A DNA stretch of 7,823 bases, taken from positions 1 through 7,823 of the forward strand of contig CAKUKR010000092.1 in NCBI GenBank assembly GCA_934663645.1, written 5' to 3'. This document shows, piece after piece, positions 1-7,681 of this stretch. Origin of the DNA: an uncultured Muribaculaceae bacterium (GTDB taxonomy: Bacteria > Bacteroidota > Bacteroidia > Bacteroidales > Muribaculaceae). Within the stretch, counting starts at the first letter, position 1; each line of letters begins with the position of its first letter. A model generated the notes under the pieces. The model searched no databases and was not told the DNA's origin. It was given only the letters and a program-made list of their open reading frames with translations. The position numbers and the translations under genes are program-made.

Positions 1-3
1 GGG

Positions 4-2337
4 TCAGAAGGGGTAGCCGATGGCGAGGTGGAAGGCGAAGGCGTTCTTGAAGGGGATGTTGAAGTAGTGCTGCGAGCCGTTGTCATACGGCACGTGCAGC
101 CCGTAGCCGAGGTCGCCGCGCACGACTATCATGCCGAGGTCCAAGCGCAGCCCCAGCCCGGTGCCGAGGGCGATGTCGCGCAGGAAGGTATTGGCTTTCA
201 GTTGTCCGCCGGGGCGGTCGGGGTCGTCTTTAAGCAGCCAGATGTTGCCGGCATCGACAAACACCGCTCCGTGGAATATGCTGAACAGGGGGAAGCGGTA
301 TTCCACATTTGCCTCAAACTTGAACGTGCCTGTCTGGTCGAAATACCCGTTGACCAGTTCGGAAGGTGCGCGGTAGCTGCCGGGGCCTATGGAGCGGACT
401 GTGAAGGCTCGTATGGAGTTTGCGCCGCCGGTGTAGAACTGGTGGGAGTAGGGTACTTCCGACGAGTTGCCGTAGGCGTGTTCTGCGCCGATGAACACCC
501 GCGACACGAGCCAGTGGTCGGTGCGGCGTATCAGCCGGCGAGTGTAGACCACCTGAAACTCCCCCTTGACGAACTGCGAGAAGCGTGTGCCGAACAGTTT
601 TTTCTCCCCCTTGACACCGCACAGGCTCCACAGCCCGGAGAATATGTTGCCGGCTTCGGTCACTTGCGCCTGTATGTTGATGCCGTTGATGCGCTCGCGC
701 TCGAAGAAGCGGTCGTAGGTGTACTTGTAGTTCATCATGGGTATGAACTGGTTCTGGAAGCTGAGGGCGATGGCGGGGTTCTGCGCCATGGTGTTGTCAA
801 ATTCCTCGGTGGTGGAGAGGAGCTTGGTGTAGCTGAGTTCAAAGGGGGTGAAGCTGTTCTGGACGTGGCGGGAGTGGCGCCATTCGTATTTTATGCCCAG
901 GTCGAACTGCGCCATCTTGAAGTATTTCGGGCGGTTCAGGATGCTTGCGCCGAGGGAGATGGTGGTCCAGTTGAGTTCGCGGCGAGACCGCCTGATGAAG
1001 TCAGGGGCGAGCAGGCGCGGGAACGCCAGCGATGTGTTGAGGCCGAACTCGTAGCTGTTGAACACCGAGGAGCGGTTCTTGCCGGTCTGCCATTCATAGT
1101 CGGCGTTTAAGCTGACGGAGAATTTCTCGCCGCCGCCGAACAGGTTGTTGTGCGAGATGTCAAGCACGAGTCCCGGACCGATGTAGCTGTTTGACTTGGA
1201 GGTGGCGTTCACCTCGAGCGAGGCTTCGAGCGGCCGGTCCATCTTGCAGGTTATCGCCACGTCGAGCGTCGGGTTGTCGCCGGTGTCTACGGGTACTGGC
1301 TGTATGGTGATGTTGCTGAATATGCCGAGGCGAGAGAGGCGTGTCTGTGTGCGGTCCATATCGCGGACGGAGAATACTTTCCCCTTGCGGAATGATATGC
1401 ACGAGGGCACCATGTTGGGGCGCAGGCGTGCGGGGCGCATCACCACGAGTTCGCCGCGCTCTGTCTGCAGCGTGTCGGGCACTCCGGGGTGCCTCTTGCT
1501 GCTGCGCTGCACCACTGTCGTGACCTTGCCTGTTCGGAAACGCTTCATGGCGATGCCGGGGGTATTGTCTGCCATCTTCATTTTCAGCGCGATGCGGTGC
1601 GGGCGTATGGTGCTGTCGGCGAGAAACTCGATGTATTCGGGGCGGAAATAGTAGTAGCCTCGGTTGCGGAGGTTGTTGGCCATGCGTGTGCGGACAGCCT
1701 CAAGGCTGTCGGTGCAGAAACGCTCGCCAGCGGCGAGGTAAGGGTTCTTGCGAGCCAGCGAGTCGATGAAATGGTTTAGGAAGCTGTTGTCCTCGAGGTA
1801 GATGATTGAGTCTATGAGGTACGGCTCGTTGACCTGCACCGAATAGTTTATGCGTGCTTTCTTCTTGTTGCGCTTGTCATATTGCAGCTCGTATGAGGCC
1901 GACGAGCCGAAATACCCGTTGTTGTCGAGTATGTCCTCGATCATCTTGACCCGCACTTCCGGGCGCACGTCGCTGACGAGTACGGGCTGCGCCACGAGGC
2001 GGTCGTACAGCCATTTCTTCAGCCCGGTGGCTGAGTCGTTCCAGTTGTTGTATACCCACAGCCCGATAGGGAAGGGTGTGCGGGCGTAAGGCGACATGAA
2101 CGGCATCGGGTTGTTGGGCTTGACGTTGACCACCTCCTTGATGTTCGATTCCATTTCCGAGGGGAGCTTCATGCCCTGCGGCGGCTTGATGCTGAACGAG
2201 TTGACGCCGGTGTAGAGGGTCTCGTTGCTGTCGAGGCGTTTTGTGGTCGAGCAGGAGCAGACTGCCGCGGCTGCGAACAGCACAAACAGCATCAGCGGCA
2301 GCATCATCCAGTGGCGGTATATGTGATGTCGGGTCAT
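4..2337 (-). CDS. tamL: TamL: lipid-anchored TamA/BamA-like (Omp85) outer-membrane protein
   Basis: Omp85-superfamily outer-membrane barrel, the expected partner of TamB in the translocation and assembly module. Seen in the 777 residues: a hydrophobic leader (about 11-26) ending in a lipobox-like VCSC with Cys29 as probable lipidated residue, followed by STTKRL; three POTRA-like segments at about 40-171, 173-256 and 265-366 (helix-turn patterns such as LDNNGYF, LRNRGYYYF and LSRLGIF); then a barrel from about 367 to the end. The strand rich in GGGEKFSVSLNADYEW opens the barrel and the protein ends in the aromatic C-terminus AIGYPF, typical of a barrel beta-signal. The loop-6 region reads GGANSIRAF (Arg643) where classical Omp85 proteins have VRGF/Y. 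The third POTRA carries a loop of roughly 30-40 residues (275-313). The ATG overlaps the tamB stop in ATGA, and no earlier start is possible without crossing an in-frame TGA at 2346-2344. Complete at both ends. The lipid anchor is what separates TamL from proteobacterial TamA; BamA is less likely because of that anchor, only three POTRAs, and the tamB neighbour. Confidence 0.93.
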   Translation of the reverse strand: MTRHHIYRHWMMLPLMLFVLFAAAAVCSCSTTKRLDSNETLYTGVNSFSIKPPQGMKLPSEMESNIKEVVNVKPNNPMPFMSPYARTPFPIGLWVYNNWNDSATGLKKWLYDRLVAQPVLVSDVRPEVRVKMIEDILDNNGYFGSSASYELQYDKRNKKKARINYSVQVNEPYLIDSIIYLEDNSFLNHFIDSLARKNPYLAAGERFCTDSLEAVRTRMANNLRNRGYYYFRPEYIEFLADSTIRPHRIALKMKMADNTPGIAMKRFRTGKVTTVVQRSSKRHPGVPDTLQTERGELVVMRPARLRPNMVPSCISFRKGKVFSVRDMDRTQTRLSRLGIFSNITIQPVPVDTGDNPTLDVAITCKMDRPLEASLEVNATSKSNSYIGPGLVLDISHNNLFGGGEKFSVSLNADYEWQTGKNRSSVFNSYEFGLNTSLAFPRLLAPDFIRRSRRELNWTTISLGASILNRPKYFKMAQFDLGIKYEWRHSRHVQNSFTPFELSYTKLLSTTEEFDNTMAQNPAIALSFQNQFIPMMNYKYTYDRFFERERINGINIQAQVTEAGNIFSGLWSLCGVKGEKKLFGTRFSQFVKGEFQVVYTRRLIRRTDHWLVSRVFIGAEHAYGNSSEVPYSHQFYTGGANSIRAFTVRSIGPGSYRAPSELVNGYFDQTGTFKFEANVEYRFPLFSIFHGAVFVDAGNIWLLKDDPDRPGGQLKANTFLRDIALGTGLGLRLDLGMIVVRGDLGYGLHVPYDNGSQHYFNIPFKNAFAFHLAIGYPF
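2334..2337 (-). other. ATGA stop/start overlap between tamB and tamL
   Basis: The ATG of tamL and the TGA of tamB share bases on the minus strand. Immediately upstream, at 2357-2338, is an A-rich stretch with seven consecutive A (2354-2348). There is no strong Shine-Dalgarno motif, in keeping with the A-rich, SD-poor initiation regions of Bacteroidota. The arrangement argues for coupled synthesis of the two partner proteins. Confidence 0.85.
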
Positions 2338-5300
2338 TCGCTTTCAGTTTTTTTGTCGGGGATGGTGTCTGCGGGCGCGGCTTCGGACTGTCGGGTCGAG
2401 TCGTTCTCGGCTTTGGGCTTGCGTTTGCCCCAGCGTATGCGGAAGAACCGCTTCAGGTCGCTCATCTTGCGCTTCATGACAAAGCCGACGCCCATTTCGG
2501 AGACTTCGCCCTCGAGTATGCTCTCGAAATCGTTGTGGCGGAACAGCTTGACGAGCATCGACATATTGTTGGTCTGCTTGAGCATGTACTCGAAAGCCAC
2601 GTCGCTCAGCAGGTTTTGCGAGAAGTTCTCGTCGGCAGAGGCGTCGGTCGAGTAGTTTCCGCCCACGACTATCTTGAAACGGTTGTTGAACAGCGACTTG
2701 GAGACCTGATACGAATAGCTCATCGTCTGGTGGTTCTCGCCGTTGCGTGTCTGGTCATACTGGTTCACTCCGAAGCTCAGGTCCACGCCGCGAATGTTGT
2801 TAGCCGCCCACGAGTTGATTTGCGAGGTCAGGAACGAGTACAGTGCCGACTGCGCCAGGTTGTTGCTGTTGGTCTTGGTGTTCGGGCCAGTGTACTGCCC
2901 GTAGAGTATCATGTTCATGGCCTGTGTGGAGCGTTGCTCCGGGGTCATGGACTGCAGCTCGTTTTCGATGGTCATGTCGCCTTCGGCGTCGAGGTCAAAG
3001 GCGACTTTGGGGCTTTCGAGCGTGTTGGTGACGGCTAGCGACACGTTGAAGTTGACGAGGCGCGAGTTGCCGTTGTCCGACACGTTGACCTTCATGTCGT
3101 CGTATGCGTTTATGAACAGTATCGGGTTGAGCATCGGTCCGTTCCACTGTATGAAAGAGCCTTCACGCAGTGTGAACATCTTTTCGCCTACCACGGGTAG
3201 GGTATATCGGGCGTACCCGTCGCCGAGCATCAGCTGTCCGGTCAGGCGTATGTCGCCCATGTAGTTCTGGAAATAGTTGATTGTACCCGAGGGCGAGATC
3301 TGGACGCGGTTCGAGCCGGTGGGGGCGAGGTTGACGGTGACGCGCGTGCCTGGGGATACGGTCAGCCCGGCGCGTATGCGCATGTTCATAGACGATTCGG
3401 CTATTGAGTCTTGCTTGACGGCGGTGGTGTCGGCAAAGCTGACGAATTTCACCACGTCCGATTGCGTTTGCTGTGCCAGCGCGGCCTGGGAGTCTGCGAG
3501 CGTATAGTAAATGTCGCTGGTGTTGAGGACAGTCAGGTTGCCGCTGACGTCGAGGCGCGAGAGCGGCCCTTTGACCGTTGCGCCGAGGTTCATGAACAGC
3601 TTGCCGTACAGGTCGGCGCGAGAGCGGCGGTCGCTGTTGACCAGCTGGAAGTTGGAGGCCTGTGTGGAGAGGTCTACGCTGATGTCGGCGATGTCGGAGG
3701 CGTCGACATATCCGTCCAGTGTCAGCGGGTTGTCGTTTTGGCCGTGTATTTCGAAGTCGCGGAAATAGACCACGTTGTCAGTCACCTCGATAGGCGACGA
3801 GCCGAAGCGCAGGTCTGATTTCATCATAGTGATGTTTACGGCTGCATCCTGGAATGAGATATGTCCGTTCAGGCGCGGGGAGGTGAAGTCGCCGTTCATC
3901 TCCATTTGCCCGTTCAGGAAGCCTTTCATCTGCGCCACGTCCTTGCCGAGGAACGGGTTGATGAGCGTCAGCGGCAGCTGCGTCAGGGCCAGGTCAAACT
4001 TGTTGGGGTTGTCAGGCGAGGGCTCTTTGCGGACTATGCCGTCAAGGGTCATGACGCTCTTATCGTCGATAATGAGCGAGGTCTGGGCGCGGGTGTCGCC
4101 GTTCAGGTCGAGGTCTGCGTTGAAGCCGAGGGAGAAGTCTCCGGTCTTCTGGCGGTCATACTCAAATCCGGTCACGTCCATGCGCCCCTCGCCGGCAAAC
4201 TGGTTGTCGCGGTATTTCAGCTTCATGTCAGCGTCGATGGTCGCCTTGAGCGGCGGCGCGGTGACGGCAAGGTTGAGGAAGTCCTGCACATGGATGTTCT
4301 TCATGTTGAGGTGCAGCGAGTTGCGGCCGTCGTCCTCATCATGGGTGTGTATGAGTATGCTGCTCTCGAGGCTCTGCGCCGTCAGGTTGGCGTCCACACG
4401 CTTTTCCGCCTCGTAGTAGTCGATGTGGTTGTCGGCGTTGAATGTCCACGGCATATAGGCGATAGTCGCCTTGAGCGGCGTGAAGTGCAGCGTCATGACC
4501 GAGTCCATCATCGCGGCGGTGAAACCGAGGCGGTAGCCCGTCGCGCCGCTGCTGTTGCGCTGGTTGAGCGACACCGACATACGGTTGCCGCCCACGTATC
4601 CGTTTATGTTGACCGAGGCGAACTCGGGCATGTTCTTGGGTGTGTTGCCTATATGCGTACGGTAGTCGAGCAGCGAGCCGCGCTGGCTGAGGCGCAGCGT
4701 CACGGTGTCGAGTTTCATGGACTCTGTGGCGATGTTGCGCACTCCGATGTCGCCGCGCAGCAGCGAGTCGGCGTTGCACAAGTCCATGTATACGGTGTCA
4801 ACGGAGATGCCCTGCGGATGCAGCAGCCGCCCGAGTATTCCGCGAGGCCCGGCGTTCAGGTGCAGGTTGAAGTCGGGCATATCCTTTTGCAGGACAGCCA
4901 TGTCGATGTTTTTGACGGCTATCTGCTTCTGCACGGCATCTGCCACGGCGGCAAGCTTGTCTGTGAGCGTCTTCAGTCCTGTCGGGCTTGAGAAGTCCAT
5001 TGACACGCCGTCGGTGTCGAGGCGGCAGTCCACGAAATCCTCCGTAGCGGCGAGTGTGGCAGACACGCCGGCCGGCAGGTGGATGTACTGGTCGGGCATG
5101 TTCCAGTCTATGTTGTCCGCACGCAGCGTCAGGTCATACAGCCAGCGTTCCGGATTGGCAGTGCCTTGCAGGTAGATGTCGCCGTTGCCGTTTGACATCG
5201 TCTCGCTCATACCGAGGGCCTGGAGGTCGAGGTGCGCGATATTTGCGTGTATGTCGGCTGTGTAAGTGCCGCTGCTGTCAACGCTGCCCGAGCCGTTGAC

Positions 5301-7235
5301 GAACAGCTGTGCGTCCGGGTCGCTGCTGTTCAGGTCGATGTCGAATATGCCGTCGTGGAGGGCGACCGTGCCGCCGATGCCGCTGTATGAATGGCTGCCG
5401 TAGTCGGCTCGTGTCACGTTGAGGGCGATGTCTGTCGCCGCCGAGGGGCGCGAGGGGTTGAAGCCGTTTCCGGTCGCGGAAAGCGTCGCAGTGACAGTAC
5501 CCACGCCGAGCGAAGGCATTAAGTCGCCCACATTCAGCCCGCGTATGTCAACGTTGGCGGTGTACCGCTCTGCCGACAGGCTTACGCGCCCGCCGGCTGT
5601 CACGTCGCCCGCGCTTGACCTCATGTCGAAGTCTGCCGCGTATGTGTTGCCCTCTATCTTCGCCGAGCCGCTCACGTCAAACGCCGGTATGCGCACATCC
5701 TTGACCCCGGCGAGCCTCTGCGCCACGGCAGGGGAGACCAGCGATGCGCGGAAATCAACGTTGCCGCGCATCCTGTCAGGCTTCAGCGGGTTGACCACAT
5801 TGCCGTGCGCCCGCAGTGACAGTATCCCAGGCAGCTGCGCGTCAAGCCTCCCGACGCGCAGCGAGGACAGTGTGCCGGAAGCGTCGAGCGTCAGCAGCAG
5901 GTTGCGTGCCGGCGAGAGCATGTTTGTGTATCTGCCCAGCGAGGGCATGAACATGCGCAGGTCGGCAAAGCCGATGTTTCCTTTCGCCTCGACGCTCATG
6001 GCGGCATCGGGCTTCATCTCCATGAGGGCAAAGGGGATGCTCGCCGTGGCAAGCAGCGTGGTGTTAGGGGTGTGCAGCTGCAGGTCTTGCATGCTCATGC
6101 CCACGGAGTCGATCATGAACAATCCGCTGCCGCCGAGCAGCTGGAGGCCGCAACGCTCACGCGCCATAAGCCGCGAGATAGGGACTCGCAGCGTCGATGA
6201 CTGGTTGTAGAAGTCGTGCAGCGACACGCAAACATCGCTCAGGGAGAGATAGTTGGCGTCAAATCCGGGCATCGGCTTCGCCCCGGCGATGCCGTACAGC
6301 ACATCGAAGCCGTCGAGCGAGATGCTGTCAGCCTGTATTGTCATCGGCGGCGACGGCGGCGAAACGGTGTCGATTGGCGCAGGGTGTGTGCGTATGTATT
6401 CAGCCGTAGGCGTCAGGTATGTGAATGCGCCCTTGTCCGCGCCGAGGTATTTCGCTTTTATGTCGTTGGTCCCAAGGTCTATTGAGGCATCAGTGAGCGT
6501 CAGCGCCTGCGAGCGGAAACTCAGCGTGTCAATCATCGGCAGCATCGACATGGCGAATGACACGTTCTCGAGCCGCAAGTCGCCGGCCTTGATTTTGAAC
6601 GGCGTTGACGCGGCAGTGCTGTCAGGAGGGGTGATTTTCTTCTTCCACACGTCCATGTACAGCCTTACGTCGGCATCTCGCAGCCGCGCACGGTTCAGGT
6701 CGAGCGACATGGTCTTGAGGTCAAACGAACTGCGTCCGTCCACATCGAGCAGACCCGCGTCAACGGTCATGACGAGCGACGAGTCGGCAGAGACCATGCG
6801 GTAATACCCCTCCTTGAGGCGCAGCCCCTTGAGGCGAATGTCCTTGTCGAGCAGCGGGCGCAGCCGCACGTCGGCTATTACCGTCTTGGCACGCACCATC
6901 GTGTCGCCGCCGGCATCTATCACAAGCACGTCGTCGAGAGCCACATCCAGCGGAAACGACAGCCCGAAACGCCCTATGGAAATCTGCATGCCCGTAGCGT
7001 CAGAGGCTATGCGGCACGCCGCGTCCTTGAGCACCGACTGTATCGGCGGCAAGTATATCAGCACCGGCAGCAGCAGGATGAAAATGACGAAGCCCAGCAG
7101 TATTTTGAGCGGTATGCGCAGCCACGGCGGGCGTATCAGGTGACGCTTGCCGCGCCCCTTGGCACGGCAAGGCCCGGTAGCCGCCTCAGCAGCTACCGTC
7201 TGCTCGTCTGTATGTCGTTCCTGCGTGTCGTTCAC
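2334..7235 (-). CDS. tamB: TamB: inner-membrane-anchored, periplasm-spanning AsmA-like protein (DUF490 C-terminus)
   Basis: 1633 residues from the GTG at 7235-7233. Seen: a basic N-terminal arm of about 40 residues (GRGKRH at 27-32), one membrane helix at about 41-62, then YLPPIQ and a TGMQISIGRFGLSFPLDV segment typical of Bacteroidota TamB proteins. About 1500 residues of alternating hydrophobic, Gly/Asp/Asn-rich beta strand follow, with no further membrane helix, as expected for the AsmA-like/TamB groove. From about 1190 to 1570 it resembles the conserved TamB C-terminal domain (DUF490), including GEKMFTLREGSFIQWNG at 1350-1366. It ends in a charged tail (1591-1633). Family knowledge: TamB links the inner membrane to an Omp85 partner and is implicated in barrel-protein assembly and phospholipid delivery to the outer membrane; the adjacent tamL fits. 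The open frame continues upstream to 7451 inside the vanZ-like gene, but that part is Arg-rich shadow with no leader. The GTG is chosen because it overlaps the preceding stop (GTGA) and keeps the helix; the next Met lies after the helix. Somewhat longer than I expect for this family. Confidence 0.93.
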   Translation of the reverse strand: MNDTQERHTDEQTVAAEAATGPCRAKGRGKRHLIRPPWLRIPLKILLGFVIFILLLPVLIYLPPIQSVLKDAACRIASDATGMQISIGRFGLSFPLDVALDDVLVIDAGGDTMVRAKTVIADVRLRPLLDKDIRLKGLRLKEGYYRMVSADSSLVMTVDAGLLDVDGRSSFDLKTMSLDLNRARLRDADVRLYMDVWKKKITPPDSTAASTPFKIKAGDLRLENVSFAMSMLPMIDTLSFRSQALTLTDASIDLGTNDIKAKYLGADKGAFTYLTPTAEYIRTHPAPIDTVSPPSPPMTIQADSISLDGFDVLYGIAGAKPMPGFDANYLSLSDVCVSLHDFYNQSSTLRVPISRLMARERCGLQLLGGSGLFMIDSVGMSMQDLQLHTPNTTLLATASIPFALMEMKPDAAMSVEAKGNIGFADLRMFMPSLGRYTNMLSPARNLLLTLDASGTLSSLRVGRLDAQLPGILSLRAHGNVVNPLKPDRMRGNVDFRASLVSPAVAQRLAGVKDVRIPAFDVSGSAKIEGNTYAADFDMRSSAGDVTAGGRVSLSAERYTANVDIRGLNVGDLMPSLGVGTVTATLSATGNGFNPSRPSAATDIALNVTRADYGSHSYSGIGGTVALHDGIFDIDLNSSDPDAQLFVNGSGSVDSSGTYTADIHANIAHLDLQALGMSETMSNGNGDIYLQGTANPERWLYDLTLRADNIDWNMPDQYIHLPAGVSATLAATEDFVDCRLDTDGVSMDFSSPTGLKTLTDKLAAVADAVQKQIAVKNIDMAVLQKDMPDFNLHLNAGPRGILGRLLHPQGISVDTVYMDLCNADSLLRGDIGVRNIATESMKLDTVTLRLSQRGSLLDYRTHIGNTPKNMPEFASVNINGYVGGNRMSVSLNQRNSSGATGYRLGFTAAMMDSVMTLHFTPLKATIAYMPWTFNADNHIDYYEAEKRVDANLTAQSLESSILIHTHDEDDGRNSLHLNMKNIHVQDFLNLAVTAPPLKATIDADMKLKYRDNQFAGEGRMDVTGFEYDRQKTGDFSLGFNADLDLNGDTRAQTSLIIDDKSVMTLDGIVRKEPSPDNPNKFDLALTQLPLTLINPFLGKDVAQMKGFLNGQMEMNGDFTSPRLNGHISFQDAAVNITMMKSDLRFGSSPIEVTDNVVYFRDFEIHGQNDNPLTLDGYVDASDIADISVDLSTQASNFQLVNSDRRSRADLYGKLFMNLGATVKGPLSRLDVSGNLTVLNTSDIYYTLADSQAALAQQTQSDVVKFVSFADTTAVKQDSIAESSMNMRIRAGLTVSPGTRVTVNLAPTGSNRVQISPSGTINYFQNYMGDIRLTGQLMLGDGYARYTLPVVGEKMFTLREGSFIQWNGPMLNPILFINAYDDMKVNVSDNGNSRLVNFNVSLAVTNTLESPKVAFDLDAEGDMTIENELQSMTPEQRSTQAMNMILYGQYTGPNTKTNSNNLAQSALYSFLTSQINSWAANNIRGVDLSFGVNQYDQTRNGENHQTMSYSYQVSKSLFNNRFKIVVGGNYSTDASADENFSQNLLSDVAFEYMLKQTNNMSMLVKLFRHNDFESILEGEVSEMGVGFVMKRKMSDLKRFFRIRWGKRKPKAENDSTRQSEAAPADTIPDKKTESE
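7232..7235 (-). other. GTGA stop/start overlap between the vanZ-like gene and tamB
   Basis: On the minus strand the four bases GTGA hold the GTG start of tamB and the TGA stop of the vanZ-like gene. No Shine-Dalgarno-like purine run precedes it; the upstream bases are AT-rich (TTACAACAATTTGAAC), which is common in Bacteroidota. Such an overlap normally signals termination-reinitiation coupling. It decides the tamB start. Confidence 0.8.
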
Positions 7236-7660
7236 GTGCGGAGGTTCAAATTGTTGTAATTCAGGCGCGAGGCAAACGCTCGCACCAACACTGCCGCCAC
7301 AGCCACGCCGGCAATGTCGGCAGCGAAATCCAGCCAGTCGCCGCTGCGCCCCAGGTGCATGCACTGCTGCAACGCCTCGGTCAGCCCGCCCAGGGCGGCG
7401 CTTGCACCAGCTGCCACGGCGAGATGTACGCGCCGCGACTTCAACCCGCAACGGCGGCGGTCAATGATGACCGCAAGCGTCAGCGACAAGAACATCACGC
7501 CATGGACGACCTTGTCCTGGTGCGGAAACAGCCGCAGCTCGCTGTCGCCTAACGGCTTGGGGGCAAGCGTCAGCCACAGTATGGCAGCGGCAATGACCGC
7601 TGTCAAAGTATACGGGGGCATACCCCTCCACAACCTGCTGATGCTCCTGCTCCTGCTCAC
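7232..7660 (-). CDS. VanZ-family small polytopic membrane protein
   Basis: 142 residues from the GTG at 7660-7658, with about four predicted membrane helices (roughly 17-33, 51-67, 78-98 and 110-131). The VanZ-family signature is visible: DKVVHGVMF (Asp49, Lys50, His53) at the start of helix 2 and LTEALQQCMHLGRSGDWLDFAADIAG (Glu95, Gln98, Arg105, Asp108, Asp111, Gly118) leading into helix 4. Family knowledge: VanZ is named for low-level teicoplanin resistance in the Enterococcus vanA cluster, but most relatives have no assigned biochemical role; nothing here suggests glycopeptide resistance. It is the first gene of the cluster and its TGA overlaps the tamB start by four bases, so the two are probably co-translated. 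The start is uncertain: an ATG at 7621-7619 gives 129 residues and begins just before helix 1, with an SD-like GGAGGGG one base upstream. The longer form adds SRSRSISRLWRG, a positively charged cytoplasmic tip. An in-frame TAA five codons upstream of the GTG rules out a longer protein. Confidence 0.85.
   Translation of the reverse strand: MSRSRSISRLWRGMPPYTLTAVIAAAILWLTLAPKPLGDSELRLFPHQDKVVHGVMFLSLTLAVIIDRRRCGLKSRRVHLAVAAGASAALGGLTEALQQCMHLGRSGDWLDFAADIAGVAVAAVLVRAFASRLNYNNLNLRT
7634..7657 (-). repeat. Short imperfect hexamer repeat at the 5' end of the vanZ-like gene
   Basis: Four consecutive hexamers on the minus strand read AGCAGG, AGCAGG, AGCATC, AGCAGG. With the GTG start they encode SRSRSISR; with the ATG start they fall in the leader and provide two AGGAG Shine-Dalgarno-like cores, though more than 20 bases from that ATG. 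A change in copy number would keep the frame. Confidence 0.5.
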
Positions 7661-7681
7661 TGCGTAATTGGCTTAGGTATG

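Noticed and set aside
28..1110. A 360-codon open frame on the plus strand, antisense to tamL.
   Set aside because: It is in exact codon register opposite tamL, so it stays open whenever tamL avoids TTA, CTA and TCA codons, as GC-rich genes do. Its translation is Val/Ala/Glu-rich with no recognisable domain, while the minus strand encodes a convincing Omp85 protein.
2334..2357. Run of seven A near the tamB end as a possible programmed -1 frameshift into tamL.
   Set aside because: The run is not in the register of a classical slippery heptamer, and the tamL frame has a TGA at 2346-2344, so a shifted ribosome would stop before reaching tamL.
2241..3038. A 265-codon plus-strand open frame that crosses the tamB/tamL junction.
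   Set aside because: It overlaps two well-supported minus-strand genes, has no recognisable domain and no promoter-like box ahead of it.
3861..4991. A 376-codon open frame on the plus strand, antisense to tamB.
   Set aside because: Same codon-register effect opposite tamB; low-complexity Val/His/Glu/Arg-rich translation and no domain pattern.
7236..7451. Upstream extension of the tamB frame inside the vanZ-like gene, suggesting a longer TamB or a -1 frameshift VanZ-TamB fusion.
   Set aside because: The extension begins at a TTG, is Arg-rich shadow of the vanZ-like reading frame and lacks a leader. I see no slippery heptamer near the vanZ-like stop; the GTGA overlap explains the arrangement more simply.
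7232..7660. A glycopeptide-resistance role for the VanZ-like gene.
   Set aside because: No other van genes are present, the host appears to be a Gram-negative bacterium, and the family is broad with mostly unknown functions.
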